From positions 3,919,070 to 3,983,069 of the forward strand of contig NZ_KI421504.1 in the NCBI RefSeq assembly GCF_000473165.1: 64,000 bases of DNA. Reading direction: 5' to 3'. Under the pieces are notes generated by a model. That model was not told the DNA's origin, made no database searches, and worked only from the letters and a program-made list of their open reading frames with translations. This DNA comes from Leisingera aquimarina DSM 24565 (GTDB lineage: Bacteria > Pseudomonadota > Alphaproteobacteria > Rhodobacterales > Rhodobacteraceae). A program made the position numbers and the translations under genes. Of the stretch, positions 51,593-60,242 are shown one piece after another (within the stretch, counting starts at the first letter, position 1; every line of letters starts with the position of its first letter).

Positions 51593-53161
51593 TCACGGCT
51601 CCTTTCCGGCACGGGTCAGGACTGTGGAATATTTGCCGTGCTTGGCCAGCACCTTGACGGTGCCAAAGCTTTTCATGGCGCCGATACCACCGGACCCCTT
51701 GCGAATATCCAGGACGATACCGCCGCCCGGGCTGATCTGCCTGCTGAACAAATCCTGATACGTGCCGACGGGATAGTGGAACCCGCAAGACGCCAGGCTG
51801 ATCACCAGATCAAAGGCACCGAGCGCGGCGGTGTCCTCGGTCTTGGGGTTGATGGTGGTGATTTTTCCAGCAGGCACGCCGTTCTTTTCCAGAAACGCGC
51901 GGGCGGTCTCAAGGCTGGTATAGCCTGCGCCCTCCCCCTCAAAGCCGAAATGGCGGCTGTTGCCTTCTTCGATGTCGATCAGCGCGATGCTGCAGCCATA
52001 GCGGCGGTGCAGCAGCAGGCTGGCAAAGGCATACCCGCAGCCGATGTCCGCGGCCCGTTCGGGCGCTATGGGATCGGTGGCCTTCAGGAAAAAATCGCAC
52101 TCCCGTTCCGCGATCCGGATCGATTCATGCAGAATGTGCTGCCGCTGCGACCGGGCTTCAGCCAGCAGCTGTTCTTCGTCACCTGCCATCCAATCCTTGA
52201 TGGTTTGTCCTGAGCTTGCCAGTTCGGAACGCTGCAGCAGGATGTTGGCGACGTCCTGATCGCTGAACATCGAGTAATCCAGCGCTGCCGGGTCGATTTT
52301 TTCCACGGGTATCTCTTCCGGTTCAGGGGCCGGTTGCAGCAGGTGGCGGGTTTTTTCCGCATCAATCCCATGCTGGGCCAGCAAGTCATGGACATAGCAG
52401 CCTTCAGCGGGCACGCCGCCGTATTTGGCCGCGATGTTGCGGAAGCGGCGGCCCCAGAAATGGATCGACAGCGTATCGTCGCGGATATGGCCGCGTGCCT
52501 GGTTCGGGCGGTTTGGGTTCAGCACCACACCGGCCCGCTTGAACGGTACAGGATAAATCACATGGCCTGGCCGGGAATTCTTGACTTCGCCGGTTTCCTG
52601 CAGGAACCAGGTGAGCGCGTCCGGCCCCCAGACCCCCCAGGGCAAAAGCGAAACATGCACCCCCTGCCCGCTGTCTTTCAACGCTTGCAGTTCGGCCTGT
52701 TTTTCAGCGCTGTACCAGGGCGGAACAGGGTATTCATCGCTGGTGAAGCGCAACATCGCCGCCAGGGTTTTGGAGGTCTTGGGCAGCCGCAGCACCCCGT
52801 TATTGACCATCGGCTTGTCGTCAGAGATCCAGCCATGGAAATGCTTGCCCTTGATATCCCAGGGCTGGCAGCAATAGGCATCGGTATCGGCCCAGATGTA
52901 GTTGGTCTTGCGCAGCAAATGCAGACGGAAGACATCGGCATGATACGCCGGGCTGCCGGTGCGGGCGTGGCGGATGATGCGGTCAGCGGGCAGGATCTCA
53001 TTGGCGTCCGCCACCTGCACCCCGTCGGGCACGCCTTTGACCTCGTCGTAAGTGAACAGCACCACTTCGTGGCCATGATCCACAAAAGATTGAAGGCAAA
53101 GCTGCTCCAGCCAGCTGAGTTCTGGGCCCACCCAAAGTGACGCAATGGCCGGAAGTGCCAT
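51593..53161 (-). CDS. Glycosyltransferase plus methyltransferase two-domain protein
   Basis: A 522-residue protein. The N-terminal half resembles DXD sugar-binding glycosyltransferases: YHADVFRLHLLRKTNYIWAD then DTD at 92-94, and LSIHFWGRRF. The C-terminal part (about 330-522) is a SAM methyltransferase (AADIGCGYAFASLLLHRRYG near 376, IALIDIEEG, FDLVISLASCGFHYPVG, VLDIRKGSGGIGAMKSFG). A sugar is probably added and then modified on a surface glycan. The methyltransferase part is homologous to the N-terminus of the gene at 50079. Confidence 0.75.
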   Translation of the reverse strand: MALPAIASLWVGPELSWLEQLCLQSFVDHGHEVVLFTYDEVKGVPDGVQVADANEILPADRIIRHARTGSPAYHADVFRLHLLRKTNYIWADTDAYCCQPWDIKGKHFHGWISDDKPMVNNGVLRLPKTSKTLAAMLRFTSDEYPVPPWYSAEKQAELQALKDSGQGVHVSLLPWGVWGPDALTWFLQETGEVKNSRPGHVIYPVPFKRAGVVLNPNRPNQARGHIRDDTLSIHFWGRRFRNIAAKYGGVPAEGCYVHDLLAQHGIDAEKTRHLLQPAPEPEEIPVEKIDPAALDYSMFSDQDVANILLQRSELASSGQTIKDWMAGDEEQLLAEARSQRQHILHESIRIAERECDFFLKATDPIAPERAADIGCGYAFASLLLHRRYGCSIALIDIEEGNSRHFGFEGEGAGYTSLETARAFLEKNGVPAGKITTINPKTEDTAALGAFDLVISLASCGFHYPVGTYQDLFSRQISPGGGIVLDIRKGSGGIGAMKSFGTVKVLAKHGKYSTVLTRAGKEP

Positions 53162-53241
53162 GATGACTGCCCCTCAAAGAACCAATTAATGCAGCTGTTT
53201 AACAGCGCTTTTTTGTTAACGGATTTTAACCTGCACCCTCA

Positions 53242-53263
53242 CGCCCTGTCAACGTACAGGGCG
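53242..53263. other. Intergenic hairpin upstream of the 51593-53161 gene
   Basis: Perfect 8-base arms CGCCCTGT and ACAGGGCG around CAACGT, between the 53271 stop and the 53161 start on the minus strand. There is no T-run; it may be a weak terminator or processing site. Confidence 0.35.
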
Positions 53264-53270
53264 GCGGGGT

Positions 53271-55538
53271 TCAATGGTTGGTCTCGCCGCGCTCCACTGT
53301 GAACCAAAAATCGCTGCCGGGCTCGTGTTCGGCGATTCCGTCCGGGATCACGCCGGGGCCGCTAAGGAACACATTGGCGCCGAAATGCGCGTGCATCCGC
53401 GATAGTTTGCACAGTTTATCGCCCGTCAGCTCCTGGAACAGCGCCAACATGTCATCCCGGGTTTTTAGTTCTTCGATTTTCTCGCGGTGCTTGCGGCTGG
53501 CGTATTCATGCGCAGCTGCGATATCAGGATCTGCCAGCAGCCGCGCCATCTCTGCCTCCAGAGCCGGGATCATGCGCTGGATTGAGCGTTCCTCCTCAGC
53601 GTTGTTGTTCATCCGGAACCAGTAGGACAGCCCTTGATCGCGGTCCACATGGTTCACCCGGCCGCGGTCACGCTTGACCAGAAAGCTTTCGGCGCTGCGC
53701 ACGGCGTAATGATTGAGCTGCACCAGGTCATAGCCATAGGTGCTCATCGAGGAGCGCCAGCCGTTGCGGAACATCTCCCGCGGCATGTCCTGGCCGGAGC
53801 CGTTGACCCAGCGGATATCCTCCCACAGCTGCGGCTTCAGCCCCTTGGGGCGGTGAACCCCCAGCTTTTTGAAGATACCTGTGTTGCGGAACAGGGTCTT
53901 GAAGCCCCAGGCCTGATGCGGCTTGCGAGTGACTTCAAAAGCGCAGCGGGTGAATTCGCGCAGGATCAAATCGCCGGTGAAATCGCGCACGTCATTGTTG
54001 CCGAACAGCCGCCAGGTCATTGCGATCATGTTGGCGCCGCCCACGGCCTGAAACAGATCGGGCAACCGCCCCTCGCCGCATTTGATGTTGATGAACTCAT
54101 CCACATCCATGCAGACCAGCCAGTCGGCGTCCCGGATCACCTGCTCCTCCTCCGCCGCCTGCAGTGCCGCGTGCTGCGGCTTCAGATCAGTGTTGCGGAA
54201 CGGGTTTTCGCGGTGCTGCACGATACCTTTGCCCTGCAGCATCTGCAGCATTGTGTCGGTGCCATCAGTGCAGTCATTTGTGTAGACCAGAAAGTCATCC
54301 ACCCCGATAGCCCGATGATAGGCCAGCCATTCCAGAATGAACGGCCCTTCGTTTTTCATCGTGGTGACGATAGTGGTCTTGGGCTTGCCACGGCGCCGCT
54401 TGATCGCATCCTCCGGAGGGATACGCACGGGCTTGGCGTTAAAATAGCCCGTGGCAAGTGCCAGCAGCTCCGGTGTTTCCACCAGGCTGGTCTTCGGCAC
54501 GATCTTGGACACCGTGTCGGTCGGATGCCGCAGGGCCATGCAGCGGTAGAACCGCAGATCCTCCGCCGGATCAGCCTCCGCTCCAACCACCCGGATCAAC
54601 CGCCAAATGCAGTTCCCGCGGGTCGTAACCGGTGCCAGACACCAGCGCGGCCGCAGCCCGGTGGCATCAAACTGCGTGCAGATGTGGTCCGCAAAAGACG
54701 CCTGGTCGCCCTTGCGCACCCGCCATGGATAGGCCTGCACCCCGCCCAAGCGCAAACAGCCCGTCGGCGCGGCAACGGCCCGGTCAAACACATTCAGCCC
54801 CTCACCTGGGCCATCGTTTGTACCATCGTTCGGGGCCAGCAGATCAAACAGATCGATATTGGCAACCGCGCGGGCCCGCGCCAGAAAGCGGGCACGCAGG
54901 ATCTCATAGATCAGAAACTCACCCAACGGCGCCCGCCAAGGATCGGCAGGCGGGATCTCCATCCGGTCCTTGCCAGGGGCGCCCGGCACGTTGAAAGGAT
55001 GCGCCTCCTCCGGCAGGCCATCCTTGCCCAAGGGCAGTTTGGAATGCACGACCACGACCCGTTCAAGCCCCTTAATGGAGCCAGCAAGCGTTTGCAATTC
55101 CTCTATAAAACAGCGGCTGTCTTGCGGTTTCGCCCGATCGAGGATGACAGCCCCCTGCAGACCATGCTGCGCCGCATGGAACCGCAGCCATTCGGCCGCT
55201 GTTCGGGCTGTTTCACCATTGCGGACAGCGGCCAATACATTGAGTCCGGCAAACAGTTCCGTCTCCTCCGGGTGGAGCGGAACATTGTAAAGCGCCCCCT
55301 CAGCGGAGACTGTGACCGCGCTGGGACCGTCCGAAATCTCAGCCTCCAGAACCGGTGCGCCGCCATAGTTGTGCAGAACTGTCTTGCCCGCCGGAGACAC
55401 AAGGCCAAGCCCCTCCCGCGAGGTTCCGGATTTGAAGAACAGGCGGGCAATCCGCCCGTTGGATGCACGCAGCACCACGGCGTCCAGCAGGGTACTTCCT
55501 GCCAGGGACAACGCGCTGAGTTCGCGTTCAAGGATCAT
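53271..55538 (-). CDS. Large GT2-type glycosyltransferase with extra N-terminal region
   Basis: About 755 residues. The C-terminal part is a glycosyltransferase family 2 (Glyco_tranf_2_4-like) domain: KTTIVTTMKNEGPFILEWLA, DDFLVYTNDCTDGTDTMLQM, and the DXD in WLVCMDVDEFINIK. The first 350 residues are of unknown type (LLDAVVLRASNGRIARLFFK; VILDRAKPQDSRCFIEEL). ATG 55538 gives MILERELSALSLAGS; ATG 55571 is an alternative 11 residues upstream. No signal peptide, so cytoplasmic. It heads the minus-strand glycan cluster. Confidence 0.78.
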   Translation of the reverse strand: MILERELSALSLAGSTLLDAVVLRASNGRIARLFFKSGTSREGLGLVSPAGKTVLHNYGGAPVLEAEISDGPSAVTVSAEGALYNVPLHPEETELFAGLNVLAAVRNGETARTAAEWLRFHAAQHGLQGAVILDRAKPQDSRCFIEELQTLAGSIKGLERVVVVHSKLPLGKDGLPEEAHPFNVPGAPGKDRMEIPPADPWRAPLGEFLIYEILRARFLARARAVANIDLFDLLAPNDGTNDGPGEGLNVFDRAVAAPTGCLRLGGVQAYPWRVRKGDQASFADHICTQFDATGLRPRWCLAPVTTRGNCIWRLIRVVGAEADPAEDLRFYRCMALRHPTDTVSKIVPKTSLVETPELLALATGYFNAKPVRIPPEDAIKRRRGKPKTTIVTTMKNEGPFILEWLAYHRAIGVDDFLVYTNDCTDGTDTMLQMLQGKGIVQHRENPFRNTDLKPQHAALQAAEEEQVIRDADWLVCMDVDEFINIKCGEGRLPDLFQAVGGANMIAMTWRLFGNNDVRDFTGDLILREFTRCAFEVTRKPHQAWGFKTLFRNTGIFKKLGVHRPKGLKPQLWEDIRWVNGSGQDMPREMFRNGWRSSMSTYGYDLVQLNHYAVRSAESFLVKRDRGRVNHVDRDQGLSYWFRMNNNAEEERSIQRMIPALEAEMARLLADPDIAAAHEYASRKHREKIEELKTRDDMLALFQELTGDKLCKLSRMHAHFGANVFLSGPGVIPDGIAEHEPGSDFWFTVERGETNH

Positions 55539-55784
55539 GCCGTCGCAATTTCCGTGGTCTGAACTGGGCATACTGCTGCATCACGTTTTTGGCATTGTTG
55601 GCTCCGAATGCGAGGCACAAGGAACGCGGCCGGTTATAGCCGGCCCGCAGACCTGCCGGAACCGGGAAACGCCGTTGGCACCCGCCAAAGGGTCCGGCAG
55701 CTGATATTCCCGCAACAGCCAGAATCATGCCTGTACGGCCAGCGCATGCGCACGCACGCCATCTGTCAATTTTTTCTGGAAAGT

Positions 55785-55871
55785 TGGTGCGGTCGAGAAG
55801 ACTCGAACTTCCACTCCGGTTAAGGAACAGCGACCTCAACGCTGCGCGTCTACCAATTCCGCCACGACCGC
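55785..55871 (-). tRNA. tRNA-Leu(GAG)
   Basis: An 87-base class II tRNA on the minus strand, with 5' GCGGTCGTGGCGGAATTGG and an encoded CCA at 55785-55787. The acceptor pairs GCGGTCG with CGACCGC. The anticodon stem CAGCG/CGCTG encloses TTGAGGT, giving anticodon GAG. The variable arm and the GTTCGAGTC T-arm are present. Confidence 0.95.
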
Positions 55872-55895
55872 ACTGTCTTAGGCTTGGTGTCGAGG

Positions 55896-55924
55896 CGTAT
55901 AGACCAGCCCGGATGCGATGTGAA
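55896..55924 (-). promoter_or_regulatory. Probable tRNA-Leu promoter
   Basis: On the minus strand TTCACA, 17 bases, TATACG, about 25 bp upstream of the tRNA. It fits a sigma-70-type promoter with a short leader. The remaining space to 56043 shows nothing else. Confidence 0.55.
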
Positions 55925-56043
55925 GCTGAAAATCATCTTTTTGGGGCAGAATGTGCGCCGTGGCAGGCCACGCCGCATAAGCGCCGGAAAACAGCCGGGT
56001 ATTCCGGCTGCCTCCGGTTTCTCAACACGCCTTGGGAGCAGTC

Positions 56044-57645
56044 TCAGTTGCCCTGGGCTGCCAACTGGCGGCGCAGCACCATCTCGCCCGACATCTGGTC
56101 GTAGTAGGCCGGGAATTGATCGTGGTTCACAGTGGCAGCCAGATCCTGGACATCCCGGCGCACCTGTTTGGCCAGCTGGTGCAGCGTCATGCCCGGCTGG
56201 TTCAGACGCGACAGCAGCGCGCGGGTGAACACCGAGTTCGGATTGGTGTCATTGTCCGACAGCCGGTCCAGCGCGGTTTGCCCCGCCCCGGCCGAGTAGA
56301 GGATGAAGGCGCCCTCCGGCGGTTCCATCCGCACCAGGCCGCGGGTGCCGCCGACCGAACGCTGGCCGTCCTTCGGGAAGGGATTGTTTCGGCAGGCGTC
56401 CAGGATCATGATGGTTGAACGCGCGCCCTTGCGCTGGAAAGTCCCAAGCACCCGGTCAGCGGCAATGCTTTCCCCGGTCAGGAAGCTTTCATCACCGAAA
56501 TTCACCATCGGCACATCCGAAGGCAGCAAATAATTGCGCCCGTCGACTTCAACCCCGTGGCCGGCAAAGTAGAACAGGACTTCATCCCCCGGCTTGATCT
56601 GGTTGGCAAAGGTCGAAACCGCGCTGTTGATGTCGCGGCGCCCCGCGTCATACAGCGTGGTCACGTCAAAGCCGAGCGCCGCAAGCGTATTGCTGACCGC
56701 CAGCGCATCGTTGCGCGCCTTTTGCAGCGCTGCAAGGTTCTGATAACCGTCGACACCGATCACCAATGCGCGGCGGCTGATCAGAGGGGCTGCCAGATCG
56801 TTCCTCTGCTGCAGGACCGGGGTTGCCGCAGCGCCGCTGCCCTGGACGGCCGTGCCGTTCTGGATCAGCGCCTGGGCCTGCGCGGCGGCCATTACCTGTC
56901 CCTGCTGCACGAACTGCCCCTGTTGCGGCAACTGGCCTTGGGGCACAAATTGGCCCTGCACCTGAGATTGCGGCACGAACTGCCCTTGCTGCCCCTGAAC
57001 CCAAGGCTGCGGGATGCCATAAGTCTGCGTAATGGCTGCAACCCCCATCTGCTGCTGGCCGTATTGCTGCTGCGCACTCTGCCCGTACTGCTGCGGCACG
57101 CCGTAGGTGCCGGTGCTGTTCCCGGCCATCGTGGCCTGGGGCAGGCCATAAGGCTGCGGCGGCTGAGGCTGCGGCGCCATCCGCTCGGCCAAGTAGATCT
57201 TCAGCAGCCCCCGCGGCCCATCGGGATGTGCCATCGCCTGCTGACTGGCAAGATAACCGCTGGTTTGCGCCCGCTGGAAGGAGCTGATCAGCAGATCCTT
57301 TTCGAAATCATTCAGCTGCCCGCTGACTGGGTAGCCCAGGTATGCCTGATAGGTGGAAACGGCCTCGCGCGTTTTACGCCCCAGCTGCCCGTCGACCGCG
57401 CCCGCCGGGAAGCCAAAGTAGTTCAGCGATTCCTGAATCTGTCGGCCTTCCTGAGTGGACGGCAGCCGGGAACGCCGGGGCGCCTTGCCGCCTGAGCGCC
57501 GCTGGTTCTTGGACAGGGCGCCGCCGATGATGCCGCCAAGGATGGCACCGGCAGCAAAGTCGCCCGCATCCGCAGAAACACGGGCAGCCGGCGTCAACGC
57601 CAGTGAAGAACAGATAATGAATGTGGAAAGCAGCTTGAACCGCAT
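56044..57645 (-). CDS. Secreted caspase-family protein with PG-binding-like and Gln-rich regions
   Basis: About 533 residues. Order: signal peptide (1-26); glycine-zipper AAGAILGGIIGGALS near 32-46; a peptidoglycan-binding-like domain (LNYFGFPAGAVDGQLGRKTR, then EAVSTYQAYLGY, near 74-108); a Gln/Pro/Gly-rich linker (about 157-258) with repeated GQFVPQ units; and a caspase p20-like domain (RALVIGVDGYQN, His in YFAGHG near 363, Cys in ILDACRNNPF near 418). The His/Cys dyad is intact. ATG 57645 follows AGGGG. Usual caspase-like proteins in roseobacters have a similar plan; the substrate is unknown. Confidence 0.88.
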   Translation of the reverse strand: MRFKLLSTFIICSSLALTPAARVSADAGDFAAGAILGGIIGGALSKNQRRSGGKAPRRSRLPSTQEGRQIQESLNYFGFPAGAVDGQLGRKTREAVSTYQAYLGYPVSGQLNDFEKDLLISSFQRAQTSGYLASQQAMAHPDGPRGLLKIYLAERMAPQPQPPQPYGLPQATMAGNSTGTYGVPQQYGQSAQQQYGQQQMGVAAITQTYGIPQPWVQGQQGQFVPQSQVQGQFVPQGQLPQQGQFVQQGQVMAAAQAQALIQNGTAVQGSGAAATPVLQQRNDLAAPLISRRALVIGVDGYQNLAALQKARNDALAVSNTLAALGFDVTTLYDAGRRDINSAVSTFANQIKPGDEVLFYFAGHGVEVDGRNYLLPSDVPMVNFGDESFLTGESIAADRVLGTFQRKGARSTIMILDACRNNPFPKDGQRSVGGTRGLVRMEPPEGAFILYSAGAGQTALDRLSDNDTNPNSVFTRALLSRLNQPGMTLHQLAKQVRRDVQDLAATVNHDQFPAYYDQMSGEMVLRRQLAAQGN

Positions 57646-57794
57646 AATCAACCCCTAAGACAATGCACTTTTTAATTGCACAATTTGCATTCAAGACCGC
57701 GCGGTGTCAAAGCCGGAATTCCAGCATTTAATGGAAAAACCCGACCACAGCTGCCAGAACGCCCCAAGAGGCCGGCAGCATAGAAATTCAACGC

Positions 57795-57822
57795 AAAAAA
57801 TGGCCGGCAGTTCTGCCGGCCA
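57795..57822 (-). terminator. Terminator after the 57853-59463 gene
   Basis: Minus-strand stem TGGCCGGCAG and CTGCCGGCCA with a 2-base loop, then TTTTTT (the plus-strand A-run 57795-57800). It separates the two paralogous genes' transcripts. Confidence 0.85.
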
Positions 57823-57852
57823 CTTGCATTCAACAGCTGCAGCAAACAGCAG

Positions 57853-59463
57853 TCAGTCAGAGGAGAACGACGGCAGGGCCGTGCCGCCGGAAGCCTGCAC
57901 CGGCTGCACCCGGCCGCCTGCCAGCTTGGCCGACGCAGTCTTGATCAGCTCTGCCCGCTCAGGCTGTCCAGGGGCAAAGACAGGTGCAGCGCCGCCTTCC
58001 AGCGAGATCACGGCCATGCCGTACCAGTCCTGCGCCCGCACTGCCGTGACCGGCGCGCCAAAGCCCAGTGCCAGATGGTGGCCGATCAGTTCGGCATAGG
58101 GACGCTGGCCTATGCCGGTCAGGATCAGCGCAGCACCCAGCGCCACATCCATGTCATCGCGGCGGTAACCGGAAAACAGGCAAATTCCGGCGGTATTGGC
58201 CAACTGCTCCAGCGACATGCCGGATTGCAGCACGAACTTCTGCACATCGCCCATCACTTCGCCGCTGCCCGCAGTTCCCAGCTTGGCCAGGAAAGGCTGC
58301 ACTGCCGGGCCGAATGCATCGCACTGGCTGTCGATCTGTGCTTGCGAAACCCCCTGAACCTTGCCGGCCCGGGTCTCGCCCGCATTGATGGCATAGGTAC
58401 GGGCCAGACAGAATTGTTCGCCCAGCGCCAGTTCCGGATCAGTCATGCTTGCCGCCGTCATGAAGCCGCCGTTGGAGCTGGTCAGAAGGCTGACCTTGCT
58501 GCAATAGCTGGTGAGCGAGGCGCTTTGCGCCGGCTGGTCAAACAGGGTGATGCCGCCCAGCGAGGCGCTTTCCTGCCCGGCAAAGGCTGTCACTGTGCTG
58601 CGGTTCTGCTGCGCCGCTTGGACTGGAGCGGTTTCGCCCGTGTCCGCCATTCGGCAGGTGCCCTGGTGACAGGCAAAACTGGCGGGTGTCACGCCGCGCG
58701 CCAGAAAGTCATTGCGCTGATACCCCTGCGGGGTGGAGGCAAACACCATCACCGAACAGTTCGAGGCGCCGCACCAGAAGGAGCTGCCGGAGACCGAAGT
58801 GTCGAGCACATAATCGTTCCGGCCATCGCCGTTCAGATCTGCCAGCTGCATGAAGCCGGTGCGCTGAAGCAGCTGTTCTCCGGTCGGCTCGGAGCTGGCG
58901 GCGATTTCTTCCACCGCCTGGCTGACTTCGGACGGCAACCCGCCGTAGCCGCCGCCGCTGTAGCCGCTTCCTGCGGTCCTAACGCCCGCGGCCTCATCCC
59001 GCCAGCTGTGCAGCAAACCCCGCACTCCGTTGGGGCCTTGCATGGCCTTGATCACCTGCGGGCCGCCGATTTGCGCCCGGCTGTAGGAACTGACCAGGAA
59101 GTTACGCTCATACGGGGCCAGATAGCCGGTGGCCGGATAGCCCATGTGAACCTGATACTGGGAAACGGCCGCGCGGGACCGCCGCCCCAGCACCCCATCC
59201 GGCGTGCCAGCATGAAAACCGAAATAGTTCAAGGCAACCTGGGTTTCACGGTTCTGCGCCCTGGTTGCGGAACTTGCCGGTGCGCGGCGGTAGGTGGTGG
59301 CACGGCGCTGGCGTTGTTTATTCCTGTGAACTTCATTAACGATAACCCCGCCGATCACCCCTCCGACAATTGCGGCGCCCAATTCGCTCGCGGTCGCAGG
59401 GCTGGTGAATGACGTCGCCAGAAAAGCGGCCGTCAATGCCGGCTTAAGCGGCTTGGAAAGCAT
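57853..59463 (-). CDS. Secreted PG-binding-like protein, paralogous N-terminus to the caspase protein
   Basis: A 536-residue exported protein. Signal peptide (ALTAAFLATSFTSPATA), then the glycine zipper GAAIVGGVIGGVI near 29-41, then a PG-binding-like block (LNYFGFHAGTPDGVLGRRSR, AAVSQYQVHMGYPATGYLAP) matching the 56044 gene. The C-terminus is different: a VCBS-like Ca site in LADLNGDGRNDYVLDTS near 208-224, Cys pairs (FWCGASNCSV; FACHQGTCRM) that may be disulfides, and a helical end (MSLEQLANTAGICLFSGYRR). No catalytic motif recognised. Confidence 0.75.
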   Translation of the reverse strand: MLSKPLKPALTAAFLATSFTSPATASELGAAIVGGVIGGVIVNEVHRNKQRQRRATTYRRAPASSATRAQNRETQVALNYFGFHAGTPDGVLGRRSRAAVSQYQVHMGYPATGYLAPYERNFLVSSYSRAQIGGPQVIKAMQGPNGVRGLLHSWRDEAAGVRTAGSGYSGGGYGGLPSEVSQAVEEIAASSEPTGEQLLQRTGFMQLADLNGDGRNDYVLDTSVSGSSFWCGASNCSVMVFASTPQGYQRNDFLARGVTPASFACHQGTCRMADTGETAPVQAAQQNRSTVTAFAGQESASLGGITLFDQPAQSASLTSYCSKVSLLTSSNGGFMTAASMTDPELALGEQFCLARTYAINAGETRAGKVQGVSQAQIDSQCDAFGPAVQPFLAKLGTAGSGEVMGDVQKFVLQSGMSLEQLANTAGICLFSGYRRDDMDVALGAALILTGIGQRPYAELIGHHLALGFGAPVTAVRAQDWYGMAVISLEGGAAPVFAPGQPERAELIKTASAKLAGGRVQPVQASGGTALPSFSSD

Positions 59464-59591
59464 GATACTCGCCCCCTATGGATACTAACAATGGAATCAG
59501 GATACTCCACAGTCGGGGCTGGCACCTAGGGATTTTACGCCCCCTTTACCGGCGGGCGCCCAAAGGATTACGGAAGGGAATAGCAAGAGCC

Positions 59592-60242
59592 ATGGTTGAA
59601 TGGATCGCATCGAACGGCCTTGTTGAGTATGATCAAGCGGTTGCCTTCATGGAAGAGCGCGCGGCGGCGATCGCAACGGGCGCCGCGGAAGAATGCATTT
59701 GGCTGGTCGAACATCCGCCGCTTTACACCGCCGGCACCTCAGCCAAGCGCGAAGATCTGACCGACCCGGACCGTTTCCCGGTCTATGACAGCAAACGCGG
59801 CGGCCAATACACCTATCACGGGCCGGGCCAGCGGGTGGTCTATGTGATGCTGAACGTGGGCCAGCGCGGCCACGACGTGCGCCGTTTCGTGCAGCAGCTG
59901 GAAAGCTGGGTGATCGCAGCACTGGATGAGTTCAACATCAAAGGACATATCCGCGACGGCCGGGTCGGCGTCTGGGTCGAGCGCCCGGACAAGCCGCAAA
60001 CCGTTGCGGGCGGCATGGCCGAGGACAAGATCGCCGCCATCGGCATCCGCCTGCGCAAATGGGTCAGCTTCCACGGCATCTCGATCAACGTGGAGCCGGA
60101 GCTGGAGCATTTCACCGGCATCGTGCCCTGCGGCATCACCGAATACGGGGTGACCAGCCTAGTTGATCTGGGATTGCCGGTTACGATGGCGGATGTGGAC
60201 GTCGCCCTCAGGCGCAGCTTTGAACATGTGTTTGGCGGCTAA
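59592..60242 (+). CDS. lipB: Octanoyl-[acyl carrier protein] transferase
   Basis: Transfers octanoyl from ACP to lipoyl domains. The product from ATG 59592 is 216 residues. Motifs: [40 protein letters not shown] with His, RDGRVGVWV, the lysine in [20 protein letters not shown], and the catalytic Cys in [15 protein letters not shown]. The in-frame ATG at 59478 would add 38 basic residues not typical of the family. The 129-bp space before ATG 59592 probably carries divergent promoters with the gene at 59463. Confidence 0.95.
   Translation: MVEWIASNGLVEYDQAVAFMEERAAAIATGAAEECIWLVEHPPLYTAGTSAKREDLTDPDRFPVYDSKRGGQYTYHGPGQRVVYVMLNVGQRGHDVRRFVQQLESWVIAALDEFNIKGHIRDGRVGVWVERPDKPQTVAGGMAEDKIAAIGIRLRKWVSFHGISINVEPELEHFTGIVPCGITEYGVTSLVDLGLPVTMADVDVALRRSFEHVFGG

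Noticed and set aside
50121-51758. 545-residue plus-strand reading frame
   Set aside because: Antisense to the hydrolase gene with GASMGG elbow; no ribosome site or family pattern.
53634-55562. 642-residue plus-strand reading frame
   Set aside because: Antisense to the GT2-type gene, whose DXD and Rossmann pattern are clear on the minus strand.
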